From Anaeromyxobacter dehalogenans 2CP-C (GTDB taxonomy: Bacteria > Myxococcota > Myxococcia > Myxococcales > Anaeromyxobacteraceae): a stretch of DNA of 64,000 nt. The notes beneath the pieces are model-generated. The model worked only from the letters and a program-made list of their open reading frames with translations, had not been told where the DNA came from and ran no database searches. This document shows, one piece after another, positions 16,217 through 25,900 of the stretch; position 1 is the first letter of the stretch, and the number at the start of each line of letters is the position of its first letter. The stretch is taken from the NCBI RefSeq assembly GCF_000013385.1, contig NC_007760.1:248001-312000 (forward strand). The letters are read 5' to 3'. A program made the translations under genes and the position numbers.

Positions 16217-17320
16217 ATGGCGCGCATCCTCTACGGCGTGGCGGGGGAGGGGATGGGGCACGCGGTCCGCTCGCGGGTGGTCATCGACCACCTCGCCCGC
16301 ACGCACGACGTGCAGGTGGTGGTGTCCGGCCGCGCGCACGACTACCTGAAGGCCCGCGAGCGGGATCACCTGGGCGTGAACCGGATCTGGGGCCTCTCCA
16401 TCGTCTACGAGGACAACGAGGTCCGGAACTTCCGCACCGTGCTGAAGAACGTGGGCGGCGCGGTGGCGGGCGGCTGGCCACGGAACGTGAAGGCCTACTT
16501 CGACCTCACCGAGTCCTTCCGGCCGGAGGTGGTCGTCTCCGACTTCGAGACCTGGAGCTACCTGTACGCGCGCACGCACGGCCTGCCCTGCGTCTCGGTG
16601 GACAACAACCAGGCGGTGAACCGCTGCGATCACCCGCCGGAGATCCTGGCCGGGCACGAGGCCGAGTACCTGGTGGCGAAGGGCGTGGTGAAGGCGAAGC
16701 TCCCCGGCTGCTTCCACTACCTCATCGCCACGTTCTTCCAGGCGCCGGTGGCGAAGCCGCGCACCAGCCTCCACCCGCCGGTGCTGCGCCCGGAGATCCT
16801 CTCGGCGCGCGCCGAGCCCGGCGCGCACCTGCTCGTCTACCAGACCTCGACCTCCAACGAGGCGCTCCCCGACGTCCTGCGCGGCGCCGGCGTGGAGTGC
16901 CGCGTGTACGGCCTGCGCCGCGACCTCACCGCGGACGCGCGCGAGGGCAACCTCGTCCACCGCCCGTTCTCAGAGGCCCGCTTCGTGGAGGACCTGCGCA
17001 CCGCGCGCGCGGTGATCTCGGGCGGCTCCTTCACGCTGATGACCGAGGCGGTGTATCTCCACAAGCCCATGCTGGCCATCCCGGTGAAGCGGCAGTTCGA
17101 GCAGGTGCTGAACGCGCGGTACCTCCAGGCGCTCGGCTACGGCGCCACCGCCGACGACCTCGACGCGCGGGTGCTCGGGGACTTCCTGGCGCGGCTGCCC
17201 GACCTCGAGCGCGGCCTCTCGCGCTACCGCCAGGACGGGAACCGCGAGCTGCTCGCGAAGCTCGACGACGTGCTGGCGCGCGCGCTCGACGGCGGCGAGC
17301 CGGCGGAGCCGCGGGCGTGA
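16217..17320 (+). CDS. UDP-glycosyltransferase-like protein (MurG/GT-B fold, MJ1255 group)
   Basis: A 367-residue GT-B glycosyltransferase-like protein. The opening RILYGVAGEGMGHAVRSRVVIDHLARTHDVQVVVSGRAHDYL is the N-terminal Rossmann with the Gly-rich GEGMGH acceptor loop. The second half carries ARAVISGGSFTLMTEAVYLHKPMLAIPVKRQFEQVLNARYLQALGYG, the nucleotide-sugar binding region with the GG-x-x-(T/S)-x-x-E pattern of MurG and MGDG synthases. It resembles the uncharacterised archaeal/bacterial MJ1255-type family; acceptor unknown, lipid or cell-wall precursor by analogy. The ATG is at 16217. Its stop overlaps the GTG start of rlmH (GTGA), so the two are cotranscribed. Confidence 0.88.
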   Translation: MARILYGVAGEGMGHAVRSRVVIDHLARTHDVQVVVSGRAHDYLKARERDHLGVNRIWGLSIVYEDNEVRNFRTVLKNVGGAVAGGWPRNVKAYFDLTESFRPEVVVSDFETWSYLYARTHGLPCVSVDNNQAVNRCDHPPEILAGHEAEYLVAKGVVKAKLPGCFHYLIATFFQAPVAKPRTSLHPPVLRPEILSARAEPGAHLLVYQTSTSNEALPDVLRGAGVECRVYGLRRDLTADAREGNLVHRPFSEARFVEDLRTARAVISGGSFTLMTEAVYLHKPMLAIPVKRQFEQVLNARYLQALGYGATADDLDARVLGDFLARLPDLERGLSRYRQDGNRELLAKLDDVLARALDGGEPAEPRA

Positions 17321-17778
17321 AGATCCGGGTGGTGGCGGTGGGCCGGGATCGCTCGGGCCTGTACGCGCCGGCCGTGGACGAGTACGCGAAGCGGCTCGGC
17401 CGCTACCTGCGCTTCGAGCTGGTGGAGGTGCCGGAGGCGCGCAAGCTCGCCGGCACCCCGGGGGCGAAGGGCGAGGAGGGCGCGGCGCTCCTCGCGAAGC
17501 TCGGGCCGCGCGAGCGGGTGGTGGTGCTCGACGAGCGCGGCGACGAGCTCACCAGCGTGGCGTTCGCCGAGCGCGTGCGCCGCTGGATGGAGCGCGGCCA
17601 GGACGTGGCGCTCCTCATCGGCGGGTCGGACGGGCTCGCGCCGGAGGTGCTGGCGCGGGCCGAAGAGCGCCTCGCGGTGTCGCGCTTCACGCTGGCGCAC
17701 CGGCTGGCGCGGCTCGTGCTCGTCGAGCAGCTCTACCGCGCCATGACCATCCTCCGCGGCGAGCCCTACCACAAGTGA
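17317..17778 (+). CDS. rlmH: 23S rRNA (pseudouridine1915-N3)-methyltransferase RlmH
   Basis: A 153-residue SPOUT methyltransferase that modifies pseudouridine 1915 of 23S rRNA on the assembled 70S ribosome. It shows VVAVGRDRSGLYAPAVDEYAKRLGRY at the N-terminus, the knot motifs VVVLDERGDELTSVAFAE and ALLIGGSDGLAPEVLARAEERLAVSRFTLAHRLARLVLVEQLYRAMTILRGEPYHK, the last segment being almost invariant in RlmH. Length matches the family (155). It begins with GTG inside the stop of the preceding glycosyltransferase gene (GTGA at 17317), an unusual partner. A short GC hairpin (17782-17798) follows. Confidence 0.97.
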   Translation: MKIRVVAVGRDRSGLYAPAVDEYAKRLGRYLRFELVEVPEARKLAGTPGAKGEEGAALLAKLGPRERVVVLDERGDELTSVAFAERVRRWMERGQDVALLIGGSDGLAPEVLARAEERLAVSRFTLAHRLARLVLVEQLYRAMTILRGEPYHK

Positions 17779-17781
17779 ATC

Positions 17782-17798
17782 CGCGGCGCTGCGCCGCG
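17782..17798 (+). terminator. Possible terminator hairpin after rlmH
   Basis: CGCGGCGCTGCGCCGCG forms a stem of 7 bp with a tight 3-base loop, three bases after the rlmH stop. No T-run follows, so intrinsic termination is uncertain. A 12-bp palindrome GACCCATGGGTC lies at 17812-17823 between this and the protease gene. Confidence 0.35.
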
Positions 17799-17890
17799 TC
17801 CGCCGGTCCGGGACCCATGGGTCACGGGGGGTGGGCTTGCGCGCCGCCCCTCCGCGCTGCGAAAACCAGCCGACCACCTCGGGAGCCCAC

Positions 17891-20449
17891 ATGACGCGCC
17901 TCCGCACGCCCGCCGCGCTCGCAACGTTCCTCGCCGTCCTCGCCTGCGGCGGCGGCGGTGGCGACTCGCAGCCGCTGCCCACCACCTTCACGCTGTCCGG
18001 CCACATCGCGGCCACCGCGGGGCAGGACGTGGACGGCGACGTCGCCGATCCGGGCGCGCCGCGCACGCCGAACGACTCGGCCGCACAGGCGCAGCAGCTC
18101 GCGCCGGTGACCACGCTGGGCGGGTACGCCAGCGCGGGCACGGATTCCCAGGACTGGTACAAGGCCACGCTGGAGGCGGGCCAGACGGTGGTGCTGGACG
18201 TGGCCGACGCCGCGGCCTCGCTCGAGCTCTGCCTGCTCGCCTCCGACGGCGTGAGCGTCGTGAGCTGCGCGATCGGCGGCGCGAACCAGGTCATCCCCGT
18301 CGCGGCGGCCGGCCAGCACTACGTGCGGGTCACCGCCGCCGCGGGCAGCTCCAACTACGCGCTCACCCTGGGCGTGAACGGCGCCGGGGCGGGCGCCGGC
18401 TCGGCCCCGCACCTGGCGCTGCCGTTCGTCCCCGGCGAGCTGGTGGTCCGCTTCCGCGACGACGCGCTCGAGGTGGCCGCGGCCGGCGACCTCCCGCGGC
18501 GCGCCGCCGCGCTCGGGCTCACCGCGCTGGCGGGCGCCCGCGGCCGCGCCGCGCTGCTCTCCATGTCCGGCCCCGAGGGCCGCGCCCGGGCGCTCGCCGC
18601 GCTCGGCGTCGAGCCGCTCGCGCCCGGCGCGCTGGGCGCCGGCGCCGACCCGGTGATGGCCGAGAAGTGGGACACGCTCCGCGCCATCGCCGCGCTGCGC
18701 CGCCGGGCGGACGTGGAGAGCGCCGATCCCAACTTCCTGTTCCAGCCGGCGCTGGTCCCGACCGACACGTACTACAAGTACCAGTGGCACTACCCGCTCA
18801 TCTCGCTGCCGCAGGCCTGGGACCTCGAGACCGGCGATCCCGGCGTGGTGGTGGCGGTGGTGGACACCGGCGTGTTCCTCGCCCACCCCGATCTCTCCGG
18901 CCAGCTCGTCACCGGCTACGACTTCATCCGCGATCCCGCCATGGCGAACGACGGCAACGGGATCGACCCGAACCCCGACGACCCGGGCGACGCGGCCACC
19001 CTCGGGGGCAGCTCCTGGCACGGCACGCACGTGGCCGGTACGGTCGCCGCCGCCCTGAACGACAGCGGCGTGGTGGGCGTCGCGCCCGGCGCCCGGGTGA
19101 TGCCGCTCCGCGCCCTCGGCGTCGGCGGCGGGACCTCCTACGACATCATGCAGGCGGTGCGCTACGCGGCCGGCCTCGCGAACGACTCCGGGACGGTCCC
19201 GGCCACCCGCGCCGCGGTGATCAACCTGAGCCTCGGGTGCCAGGGCTGCTTCTCCTCCACCGAGCAGGCGGTCTACACGTCCGCGCGCAACGCGGGCGTC
19301 ATCGTGGTCGCCGCCGCGGGCAACGAGGCGTCGTCGGCGCCCGGCTACCCGGCCGCGTACGCCGGCGTGCTGTCGGTGAGCGCGGTGGACATGAAGGGCG
19401 CGAAGGCGCCGTACTCGAACACCGGCAGCACCGTGGATCTCGCCGCGCCGGGCGGCAACACCGCGGTGGACCTCGACGGCAACGGCTACGCCGACGGCGT
19501 GCTCTCCACGCTGGTGAAGGACACCACCGGCACCCGCGAGCCCATCTACGCCTTCTACCAGGGCACCTCCATGGCCGCGCCGCACGTGGCGGGCGTGATG
19601 GCACTCATGAAGTCGGCCTGCCCCGGCCTCACGCCGGACGGCGTGGACGCGCGCCTCCAGGCCGGGCTGCTCACCCGCGACCTGGGGACGCCCGGTCGCG
19701 ACGACACCTTCGGCTGGGGGCTGGTGGACGCGCTGAAGGCGGTCCAGTCCTGCGGCGCCGCGCTGCCGCCCTCGCTCTCCGTCACCCCGGGGCGACTCGA
19801 CTTCGCGTCCGCCGACACGGTCCTCCAGCTGCAGGCGGCGAGGGTCGGCGAGGGCGCGCTCACGGTCACCTCGGTCTCGGACGACGCCGCCTGGCTCACG
19901 GTCGCCGCGCCCGGCGTGGACGCGAGCGGCCTCGGCGCGTACACCGCCACGGTGGATCGGACCGGCCTCGCCGACGGCCGCTACACCGCCCGGATCACCT
20001 TCACGCCGTCGGTGGGCGCGCCGGTGATCATCCCGGTGACGCTGCAGGTGGGCGCCGCCGCGGCGGCCGGGGACGCCGGCTTCCTGTACGCGCTGCTCGT
20101 CCGCGACGGCGTGAACGGCCCGGAGCTCGTGAAGCAGTGGGCCGGCGCCGCCTCGGGCGGCAGCTACGCGTTCCGCTTCGACGGCGTGTCGGCCGGCACG
20201 TACTACCTCGTGGCCGGGAGCGACATGAACGACGACGGCTACATCTGCGACGCGGGCGAGGCCTGCGGCGCCTGGCCGACGCTGGGGGTCCTGACGCCGC
20301 TCGGCGCGAGCGGGCCGCGCTCCGACCTCGACTTCAGCGTCGCGTTCGACCCGGCCGTCGCGCCGGTCGGCGCGGCCGCGGGGACGCCGGGGCGCGCGCC
20401 GGGCTTCGCGCGGCAGCCGGCGTCGAAGGGCGTGGCGGGGCTGCGCTAG
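17891..20449 (+). CDS. Subtilisin-like serine protease (S8 family) lipoprotein
   Basis: An 852-residue exported protease. A lipobox-like signal ends in LAVLACGGGGG, followed by a PPC-type beta domain (residues about 55-165: DSQDWYKATLEAGQTVVLDV). A propeptide-like segment (FVPGELVVRFRDD) precedes the catalytic domain with Asp325 in VAVVDTGVFLAHPDLSG, His377 in WHGTHVAGTVAA and Ser560 in GTSMAAPHVAGVMAL; Asn in AAAGNEASSAPGYPA completes the oxyanion hole. C-terminal parts resemble a BACON/Ig-like beta domain (LSVTPGRLDFASAD) and a last domain with DMNDDGYICD, which looks like a Ca-binding loop. The ATG at 17891 has GGGAG upstream. It is likely a surface or secreted lytic protease. Confidence 0.93.
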   Translation: MTRLRTPAALATFLAVLACGGGGGDSQPLPTTFTLSGHIAATAGQDVDGDVADPGAPRTPNDSAAQAQQLAPVTTLGGYASAGTDSQDWYKATLEAGQTVVLDVADAAASLELCLLASDGVSVVSCAIGGANQVIPVAAAGQHYVRVTAAAGSSNYALTLGVNGAGAGAGSAPHLALPFVPGELVVRFRDDALEVAAAGDLPRRAAALGLTALAGARGRAALLSMSGPEGRARALAALGVEPLAPGALGAGADPVMAEKWDTLRAIAALRRRADVESADPNFLFQPALVPTDTYYKYQWHYPLISLPQAWDLETGDPGVVVAVVDTGVFLAHPDLSGQLVTGYDFIRDPAMANDGNGIDPNPDDPGDAATLGGSSWHGTHVAGTVAAALNDSGVVGVAPGARVMPLRALGVGGGTSYDIMQAVRYAAGLANDSGTVPATRAAVINLSLGCQGCFSSTEQAVYTSARNAGVIVVAAAGNEASSAPGYPAAYAGVLSVSAVDMKGAKAPYSNTGSTVDLAAPGGNTAVDLDGNGYADGVLSTLVKDTTGTREPIYAFYQGTSMAAPHVAGVMALMKSACPGLTPDGVDARLQAGLLTRDLGTPGRDDTFGWGLVDALKAVQSCGAALPPSLSVTPGRLDFASADTVLQLQAARVGEGALTVTSVSDDAAWLTVAAPGVDASGLGAYTATVDRTGLADGRYTARITFTPSVGAPVIIPVTLQVGAAAAAGDAGFLYALLVRDGVNGPELVKQWAGAASGGSYAFRFDGVSAGTYYLVAGSDMNDDGYICDAGEACGAWPTLGVLTPLGASGPRSDLDFSVAFDPAVAPVGAAAGTPGRAPGFARQPASKGVAGLR

Positions 20450-20573
20450 CGGCAGCCGGACGCGTTCCCCGGGCCGGGCGGCGTTGCCTCCGGCGCCGCC
20501 CGGGCCGATGTTCCTTGAGGCGAAGCGGCCGGATGCCTAACATCTCTGGTCTCACCCAGCCGGAGAGGTGCCC

Positions 20574-22124
20574 GTGCCGAAGACGAAGCCCGTCCTCCTC
20601 GTCGTCCTCGACGGCTGGGGGATCCGCGCAGCGCGCGAGGCGAACGCGATCGCGATCGCCGGAACCCCGAACATGGACGCGCTCCAGCGCGAGTTCCCGC
20701 ACGCCGCCCTGGAGACGAGCGGCCTGTCGGTCGGCCTGCCCGAGGGGCAGATGGGCAACTCCGAGGTCGGCCACACCAACCTCGGCGCCGGCCGGATCGT
20801 CTACCAGGACCTGGTCCGCATCAACCGCGCCGTCGAGGACGGCAGCTTCTACAAGAACGACGCGCTGCTGCTCGCCTGCCGCCGGGCGCGCGAGGCCGGC
20901 GGCGCGCTGCACCTGCTCGGCCTGGTCTCCGACGGCGGCGTCCACAGCCACGTCGAGCACCTGCACGCCTGCCTCGAGCTGGCCCGCCGGGAGGGCGTGG
21001 CGCGCACGTACGTCCACGCGTTCATGGACGGCCGCGACACGCCGCCCAAGTCCGGCCTCGACTACCTCGCCGCGGTGGAGCGGCGGATCGCCGCCGCGGG
21101 CTACGGCAAGGTGGCGACCGTGACCGGTCGCTACTGGGCCATGGACCGCGACAAGCGTTGGGACCGGGTGGCGCAGGCGTACGCGGCCATGGTCTCGGGC
21201 GAGGGCTTCAAGGCCGCGTCCGGCGCCGCCGCGATGGAGGCCGCCTACGCGCGCGGCGAGACCGACGAGTTCGTGAAGCCGACGGTGGTCGTGAACGGCG
21301 ACGGGAAGCCGGTCGGCTCCATCCGCGACGGCGACGCGATCCTGTTCTTCAACTTCCGCGCCGACCGCGCCCGCGAGATCACCCGCGCGTTCACGCAGGA
21401 CGGCTTCCACGACTTCGAGCGCAAGGCGGTGCCCCGGCTCTCGGCGTACGTGTGCATGACCCAGTACGACGAGACGTTCACGCTGCCGGTCGCGTACGCG
21501 CCCCAGGACCTCACCGAGATCTTCCCGGAGATCGTGGCGCGCGCCGGGCTGCGGCAGCTGCGCACCGCCGAGACCGAGAAGTACGCGCACGTGACGTTCT
21601 TCTTCAACGGCGGGCGCGAGACCGTCTTCCAGAACGAGGATCGCATCCTCGTGCCGAGCCCGCGCGACGTGAAGACGTACGACGAGAAGCCGGAGATGAG
21701 CGCGCGCGAGGTCACCGACAAGCTGGTCCAGGCGCTCGGCACCGGCCAGTACGGCTTCGCGCTCGTCAACTACGCGAACCCGGACATGGTCGGCCACACC
21801 GGCCTGCTCGACGCCGCGGTGAAGGCGGTGCGGGTGGTGGACGAGTGCGTGGGCCGGCTCTGGCAGGCGGCCCGCAAGCAGGGCATGGCCATGCTCGTCA
21901 CCGCCGACCACGGCAACTGCGAGATGATGACCGACCCGGTGACCGGCCAGCCGCACACCGCGCACACGCTCAACCCGGTGCCGTTCATCCTGGCCGACCC
22001 GGACTTCCGCGGCGCGAAGCTCCGCGAGAAGGGCGTGCTCGCCGACGTGGCGCCCACCGCGCTCCAGGTGATGGGGCTGCCGCAGCCGAAGGAGATGAAG
22101 GGCCTCGGCCTCGTGATCCGCTAG
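20574..22124 (+). CDS. gpmI: 2,3-bisphosphoglycerate-independent phosphoglycerate mutase
   Basis: A 516-residue glycolytic enzyme interconverting 3- and 2-phosphoglycerate through a phospho-Ser intermediate with two Mn ions. Active-site elements are VVLDGWG with Asp13, MGNSEVGHTNLGAGR with nucleophile Ser63, DGRDTPPKSG, RYWAMDRDKRWDR, NYANPDMVGHTG and TADHGNCEMM. Two GTG codons compete as starts, 20568 and 20574; the second is chosen because GGAGAGG (20562-20568) is then spaced properly and the first would lie within that ribosome site. Length matches E. coli GpmI (514). It is followed after 72 bases by comF in the same direction. Confidence 0.97.
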   Translation: MPKTKPVLLVVLDGWGIRAAREANAIAIAGTPNMDALQREFPHAALETSGLSVGLPEGQMGNSEVGHTNLGAGRIVYQDLVRINRAVEDGSFYKNDALLLACRRAREAGGALHLLGLVSDGGVHSHVEHLHACLELARREGVARTYVHAFMDGRDTPPKSGLDYLAAVERRIAAAGYGKVATVTGRYWAMDRDKRWDRVAQAYAAMVSGEGFKAASGAAAMEAAYARGETDEFVKPTVVVNGDGKPVGSIRDGDAILFFNFRADRAREITRAFTQDGFHDFERKAVPRLSAYVCMTQYDETFTLPVAYAPQDLTEIFPEIVARAGLRQLRTAETEKYAHVTFFFNGGRETVFQNEDRILVPSPRDVKTYDEKPEMSAREVTDKLVQALGTGQYGFALVNYANPDMVGHTGLLDAAVKAVRVVDECVGRLWQAARKQGMAMLVTADHGNCEMMTDPVTGQPHTAHTLNPVPFILADPDFRGAKLREKGVLADVAPTALQVMGLPQPKEMKGLGLVIR

Positions 22125-22196
22125 CGCTCCGCGCCGTCCGGCCCGGCCGGGCGGCGCCGGCGCGCGCCCGCCGTCTTCACCCGGAGAGAACCTCGG

Positions 22197-22883
22197 ATGC
22201 TCCGCGCCGCCGTCCGCGCCCTGCTCGACCTCGTCTACCCGCCCCGCTGCGCCGCCTGCGGCGAGCCAGTGGCCGAGGAGCCGTTCTGCGAGGTGTGCGC
22301 CGGCGCGCTCGAGCCGGTCCCGCCGGGCTGCGCACGCTGCGGCGCGCCGGGCGCGGGGCCGGCCTGCGGCGCGTGCCTGGCCGCCCCGCCCGCCTTCGAC
22401 GCGGTCCGCGCCGGCGGGCTGTTCGGCGGCCCGCTCGCCGACGCGGTCCACGCGCTGAAGTACGGCGGCCGGCCCGACCTCGCGCGGCCGCTCGGCGCCT
22501 GGCTCGCGGCGCGCGTCCCGCTCCCGCCCGGCGCCGCGGTGGTGTCGGTCCCGCTCGGCCGGGCCCGCCGCGTCGATCGCGGCTACGACCAGGCGGCGCT
22601 GCTCGCCGACGCGCTCGCCCGCGCCGCGGGTGCCCGGGGCCGGCGGCTGCGCGGGGCGCTCCGCCGCGCCCGCGAGACGTCGCCGCAGGTCGGCCTGGGC
22701 CGGGCCGAGCGCGCCCGCAACGTGGCGGGCGCGTTCCTGGCCGGCCCGGCGGTGGCCGGCCGCGACCTCGTGCTGGTGGACGACGTCGTCACCACCGGCG
22801 CGACCGCCGACGCGGCGGCGCGCGCGCTCCGGGCGGCGGGCGCCCGCTCGGTGACGGTGGTCGCGCTGGCCCGGGCGGAGTGA
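22197..22883 (+). CDS. comF: ComF-family phosphoribosyltransferase-like protein
   Basis: A 228-residue protein related to ComF/GntX, needed for DNA uptake in competent bacteria and of uncertain role elsewhere. The N-terminus has a double zinc ribbon (YPPRCAACGEPV, FCEVCAG, CARCGAPG, ACGACLA). The C-terminus has the PRPP-binding loop LVLVDDVVTTGATADAAARALRAAG and the conserved YDQAALLADALARA and RRARETSPQVGLGRAERARNV segments. The ribosome site GGAGAGAACC precedes the ATG. No other competence genes are adjacent, so natural transformation cannot be inferred from it. Confidence 0.93.
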   Translation: MLRAAVRALLDLVYPPRCAACGEPVAEEPFCEVCAGALEPVPPGCARCGAPGAGPACGACLAAPPAFDAVRAGGLFGGPLADAVHALKYGGRPDLARPLGAWLAARVPLPPGAAVVSVPLGRARRVDRGYDQAALLADALARAAGARGRRLRGALRRARETSPQVGLGRAERARNVAGAFLAGPAVAGRDLVLVDDVVTTGATADAAARALRAAGARSVTVVALARAE

Positions 22884-22945
22884 GGCGACCCCGGCCCGGG
22901 AAGCTGCGGACCGGCGGGGGAACCGGGGTTACACTCGCTCCTCGC

Positions 22946-25900
22946 ATGCTCGCACGCCCCGCCGCCCTGCTCGCGCTCTGCCTCGCCTCGACGGGGTCCG
23001 CCCGCGCGCCGTCCCCGCTCCCGCCGCCCACCGGCCTCGACCCGGACGCGGAGCGGGCCGCCGCGGCCGTGGCGGCGCTCGACCGCGAGCGGCGCGGCCC
23101 CCGCGGCCTCGCCGCGCTCGCCGAGCTGGACGCGCTCGCCGACGACCTGCCCGAGCTCGCCCACGTCGCCGCCGCCTACGCGCGCGCCGCCGACGATCGC
23201 GAGGCGCACCCGGAGGTCCGCGCGCTGGCGCGCTTCCGGCTCGCCGAGGTGGAGCGCGCCCGGGGCAACCTGCAGAAGGAGGCGGCCAGCCTGCGCCGGC
23301 TGGGGTTCGTCGAGCGCTGGCGGGTGATCGGGCCGTTCGACGACGAGGGGAAGCGCGGCCTCGCCGAGGCGTTCCCGCCCGAGAAGGCCATCGACCTCGC
23401 CGCCCGCCACCCGGGAAAGGCGCGCGAGGTGGCCTGGCGCGCGCTGCCGGAGGACGCGGTGGTGGACGGCTTCGTGCACCTGGGCGCGGCGCTCCGCCCG
23501 GCGCGCGAGGTGGTGGCGTACGCGCTCGCCGAGGTCGAGGCGCCCCGCGAGCTCGAGGCCCGGCTCTGGCTCGGCGCGAGCGGCGCGGCGCGGGTGTGGG
23601 TGAACGGCGCGGCCGTGCTCACCGACGCGGACTACCACCCGGCCCGGCTCGATCAGCGCGGCGTGGTGGTGACGCTCCGGCGCGGCGCGAACCGGATCCT
23701 GGTGAAGCTCTGCCACCAGGACGGCCGCATGGGGTTCTACCTCCGGCTCGCCGACGCGCGCGGCGAGGGGCTGGAGCTCGCAGCGGCCGATCCGCGGGGC
23801 GCCGCGCTGCGGGAGGTCCCCGCCCCCGGGCCCGCGGCGCCGATCGCGCCCGCGGTGGGCGCGCTCGAACAGCGCGCGAAGGCGGCCCGCGGCGCGCGCG
23901 CCGAGGCGGAGGCCCGGCTCGAGCTGGCGCGGGTGCTGGCGGCGCGGCAGGGCGGCGACGTGCAGGAGCGGCGGGCGGCGGCCGAGGCGCGGCGCGCCGC
24001 GCTGCTCGCGCCCGGCTGGGCGGACGCGCAGCTCGAGGCGGCGGCGCTCGACGAGGACCACGGGCGCCGGCGGCAGCGCATCGAGGCCGCGCTCGCGGCG
24101 GCGCCGGAGGACCCGAGGGCGCTGCGGGCGCTCGGACAGGAGGAGCTGGACCAGGGCCGGCCGCAGGCGGCGGCCCGGCTGCTGGAGCGGGCGGTGCGGG
24201 CCGCGCCGGGCTGGGCGGCGCCGCGGGTGGAGCTCGCCGACGCGCTCTCCCGCGCCGGCCTGGAGGCGCGCGGCGCGCTGCTCGCGGAGGCGACCGCGGC
24301 GGCGTTCGCCACCGTGCCCTCCGCGGTGCGGGCCGCGGCGCGGTCCGCGCGGCGCCTCGGGCGCACCGAGGAGGCGGCGGCGCGCAGCCGCACGCTGGTG
24401 GCGCTCCGGTTCGACGACGCGCAGACGCGCGCCGCGCTGGCGCAGATCCTGGCCGACCGCGGCGACGTGGCCGGCGCGCAGGCGCTGCTCGAGGAGGCGC
24501 TGCGGCTCGACCCCTCCGACGTGTACCAGCGGCTGCGGCTCGCCGACCTGCTCGCGGCGAGCGGCCGCGGCGAGGAGGCGGAGCGCGCCTACGCCGCGGC
24601 GCTCGCGCTCGCGCCGGACGAGCCGGACGCCTGGGAGCGGCGCGGCCGCGCGCGGCTCTCGCAGGGCCGGGTGAAGGACGCGCAGGCCGACCTGCAGCGC
24701 GCGCTCGAGCTCCGGCCGCAGAGCCCGGAGCTGAAGCTGCTGGTGCGCAGCCTCGAGCCGGCGCGCGAGCCGTTCGAGCGGCCGTACCTGCTCGACGCGC
24801 GCGAGCTGGCCGCGGCCGCCCCCGCGGCGGAGCCGGACGAGGACGCCCTGGTGCTGGGCGAGCTGAAGGTCACCCGCGTGCTGCCCTCGGGGCTCTCCTC
24901 CACGTACACGCAGTCGGTGGTGAAGGTGCTGACGCCCCGCGGCGCCGACCAGGCGCGCCGGCAGACCGTGTCCTGGGCGCCGGACCGGCAGGAGGTGCGC
25001 GTGGAGCGCGCGCGCATCCTGAAGCCGGACGGGACGGTGATCGAGGCGCACGACGAGTCCGAGCGGAGCGCGAGCGAGCCCTGGTACCGGCTCTACTACG
25101 ACCTCACCGCCCGCACGCTGTCGTTCCCGGCGCTCGCGCCCGGCGACGTGCTGGAGGTGGCCTGGCGGCTCGAGGACGTCGCCGGGGAGAACCTGCTCTC
25201 CGACTACTTCGGCGACCTCACGTTCGTGGACGACACCACCCGCAAGGCGCGCTTCGACTACGTGCTGCTCGTCCCGGCGGCGCGCGCCATCCACGCGAAC
25301 GCGCCGGCCGGGATCGCGCACGCGCAGCGCGCGCTCCCGGGAGACGTGGTGGAGCACCGCTGGTCCGCGCGCGACCTGCCCCGCGTCGTGCCCGAGCCGG
25401 GCATGCCGGGCTGGAGCGAGGTGTCGCGCCACGTGCACGTCTCCACGTACGCGAGCTGGGACCAGGTGGCCCGCTTCTACTGGGGGCTGGTGAAGGACGC
25501 GGTGCGCCCCACCCCCGAGGTGCGCGCCGAGGCGGAGCGGATCGCGGCCGAGGTGCTGCGCGCCCGGCGCGGCGACGGCACGCGCGTGGCGCGGGCGCAG
25601 GCCGCGGCGAGCACGCTGCCGCCGCCCGGCGGCTGGGACCTCGAGACGCAGCGCGCGCTCACCCGCGCCGTCTACGACTTCGTGGTCTCGCAGACCCGCT
25701 ACGTGGGGCTGGAGTTCGGCATCCACGGCTACAAGCCGTACCGGGTGGACCAGGTGCTGCAGCGCCGCTTCGGCGACTGCAAGGACAAGGCGAGCCTGCT
25801 GCGCGCCATGCTGGAGTCGATCGGGATCGACGCGCGCCTGGTGCTGCTGCGCATGCGGCGGCTGGGCCGGCTCCCCGAGGCGCCGGCCTCCCTCGCCGTG

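Noticed and set aside
17812-17823. 12-bp palindrome GACCCATGGGTC upstream of the protease gene, as an operator
   Set aside because: It is a single perfect but short palindrome without a linked regulator or promoter-like boxes, so I did not annotate it as a regulatory site.
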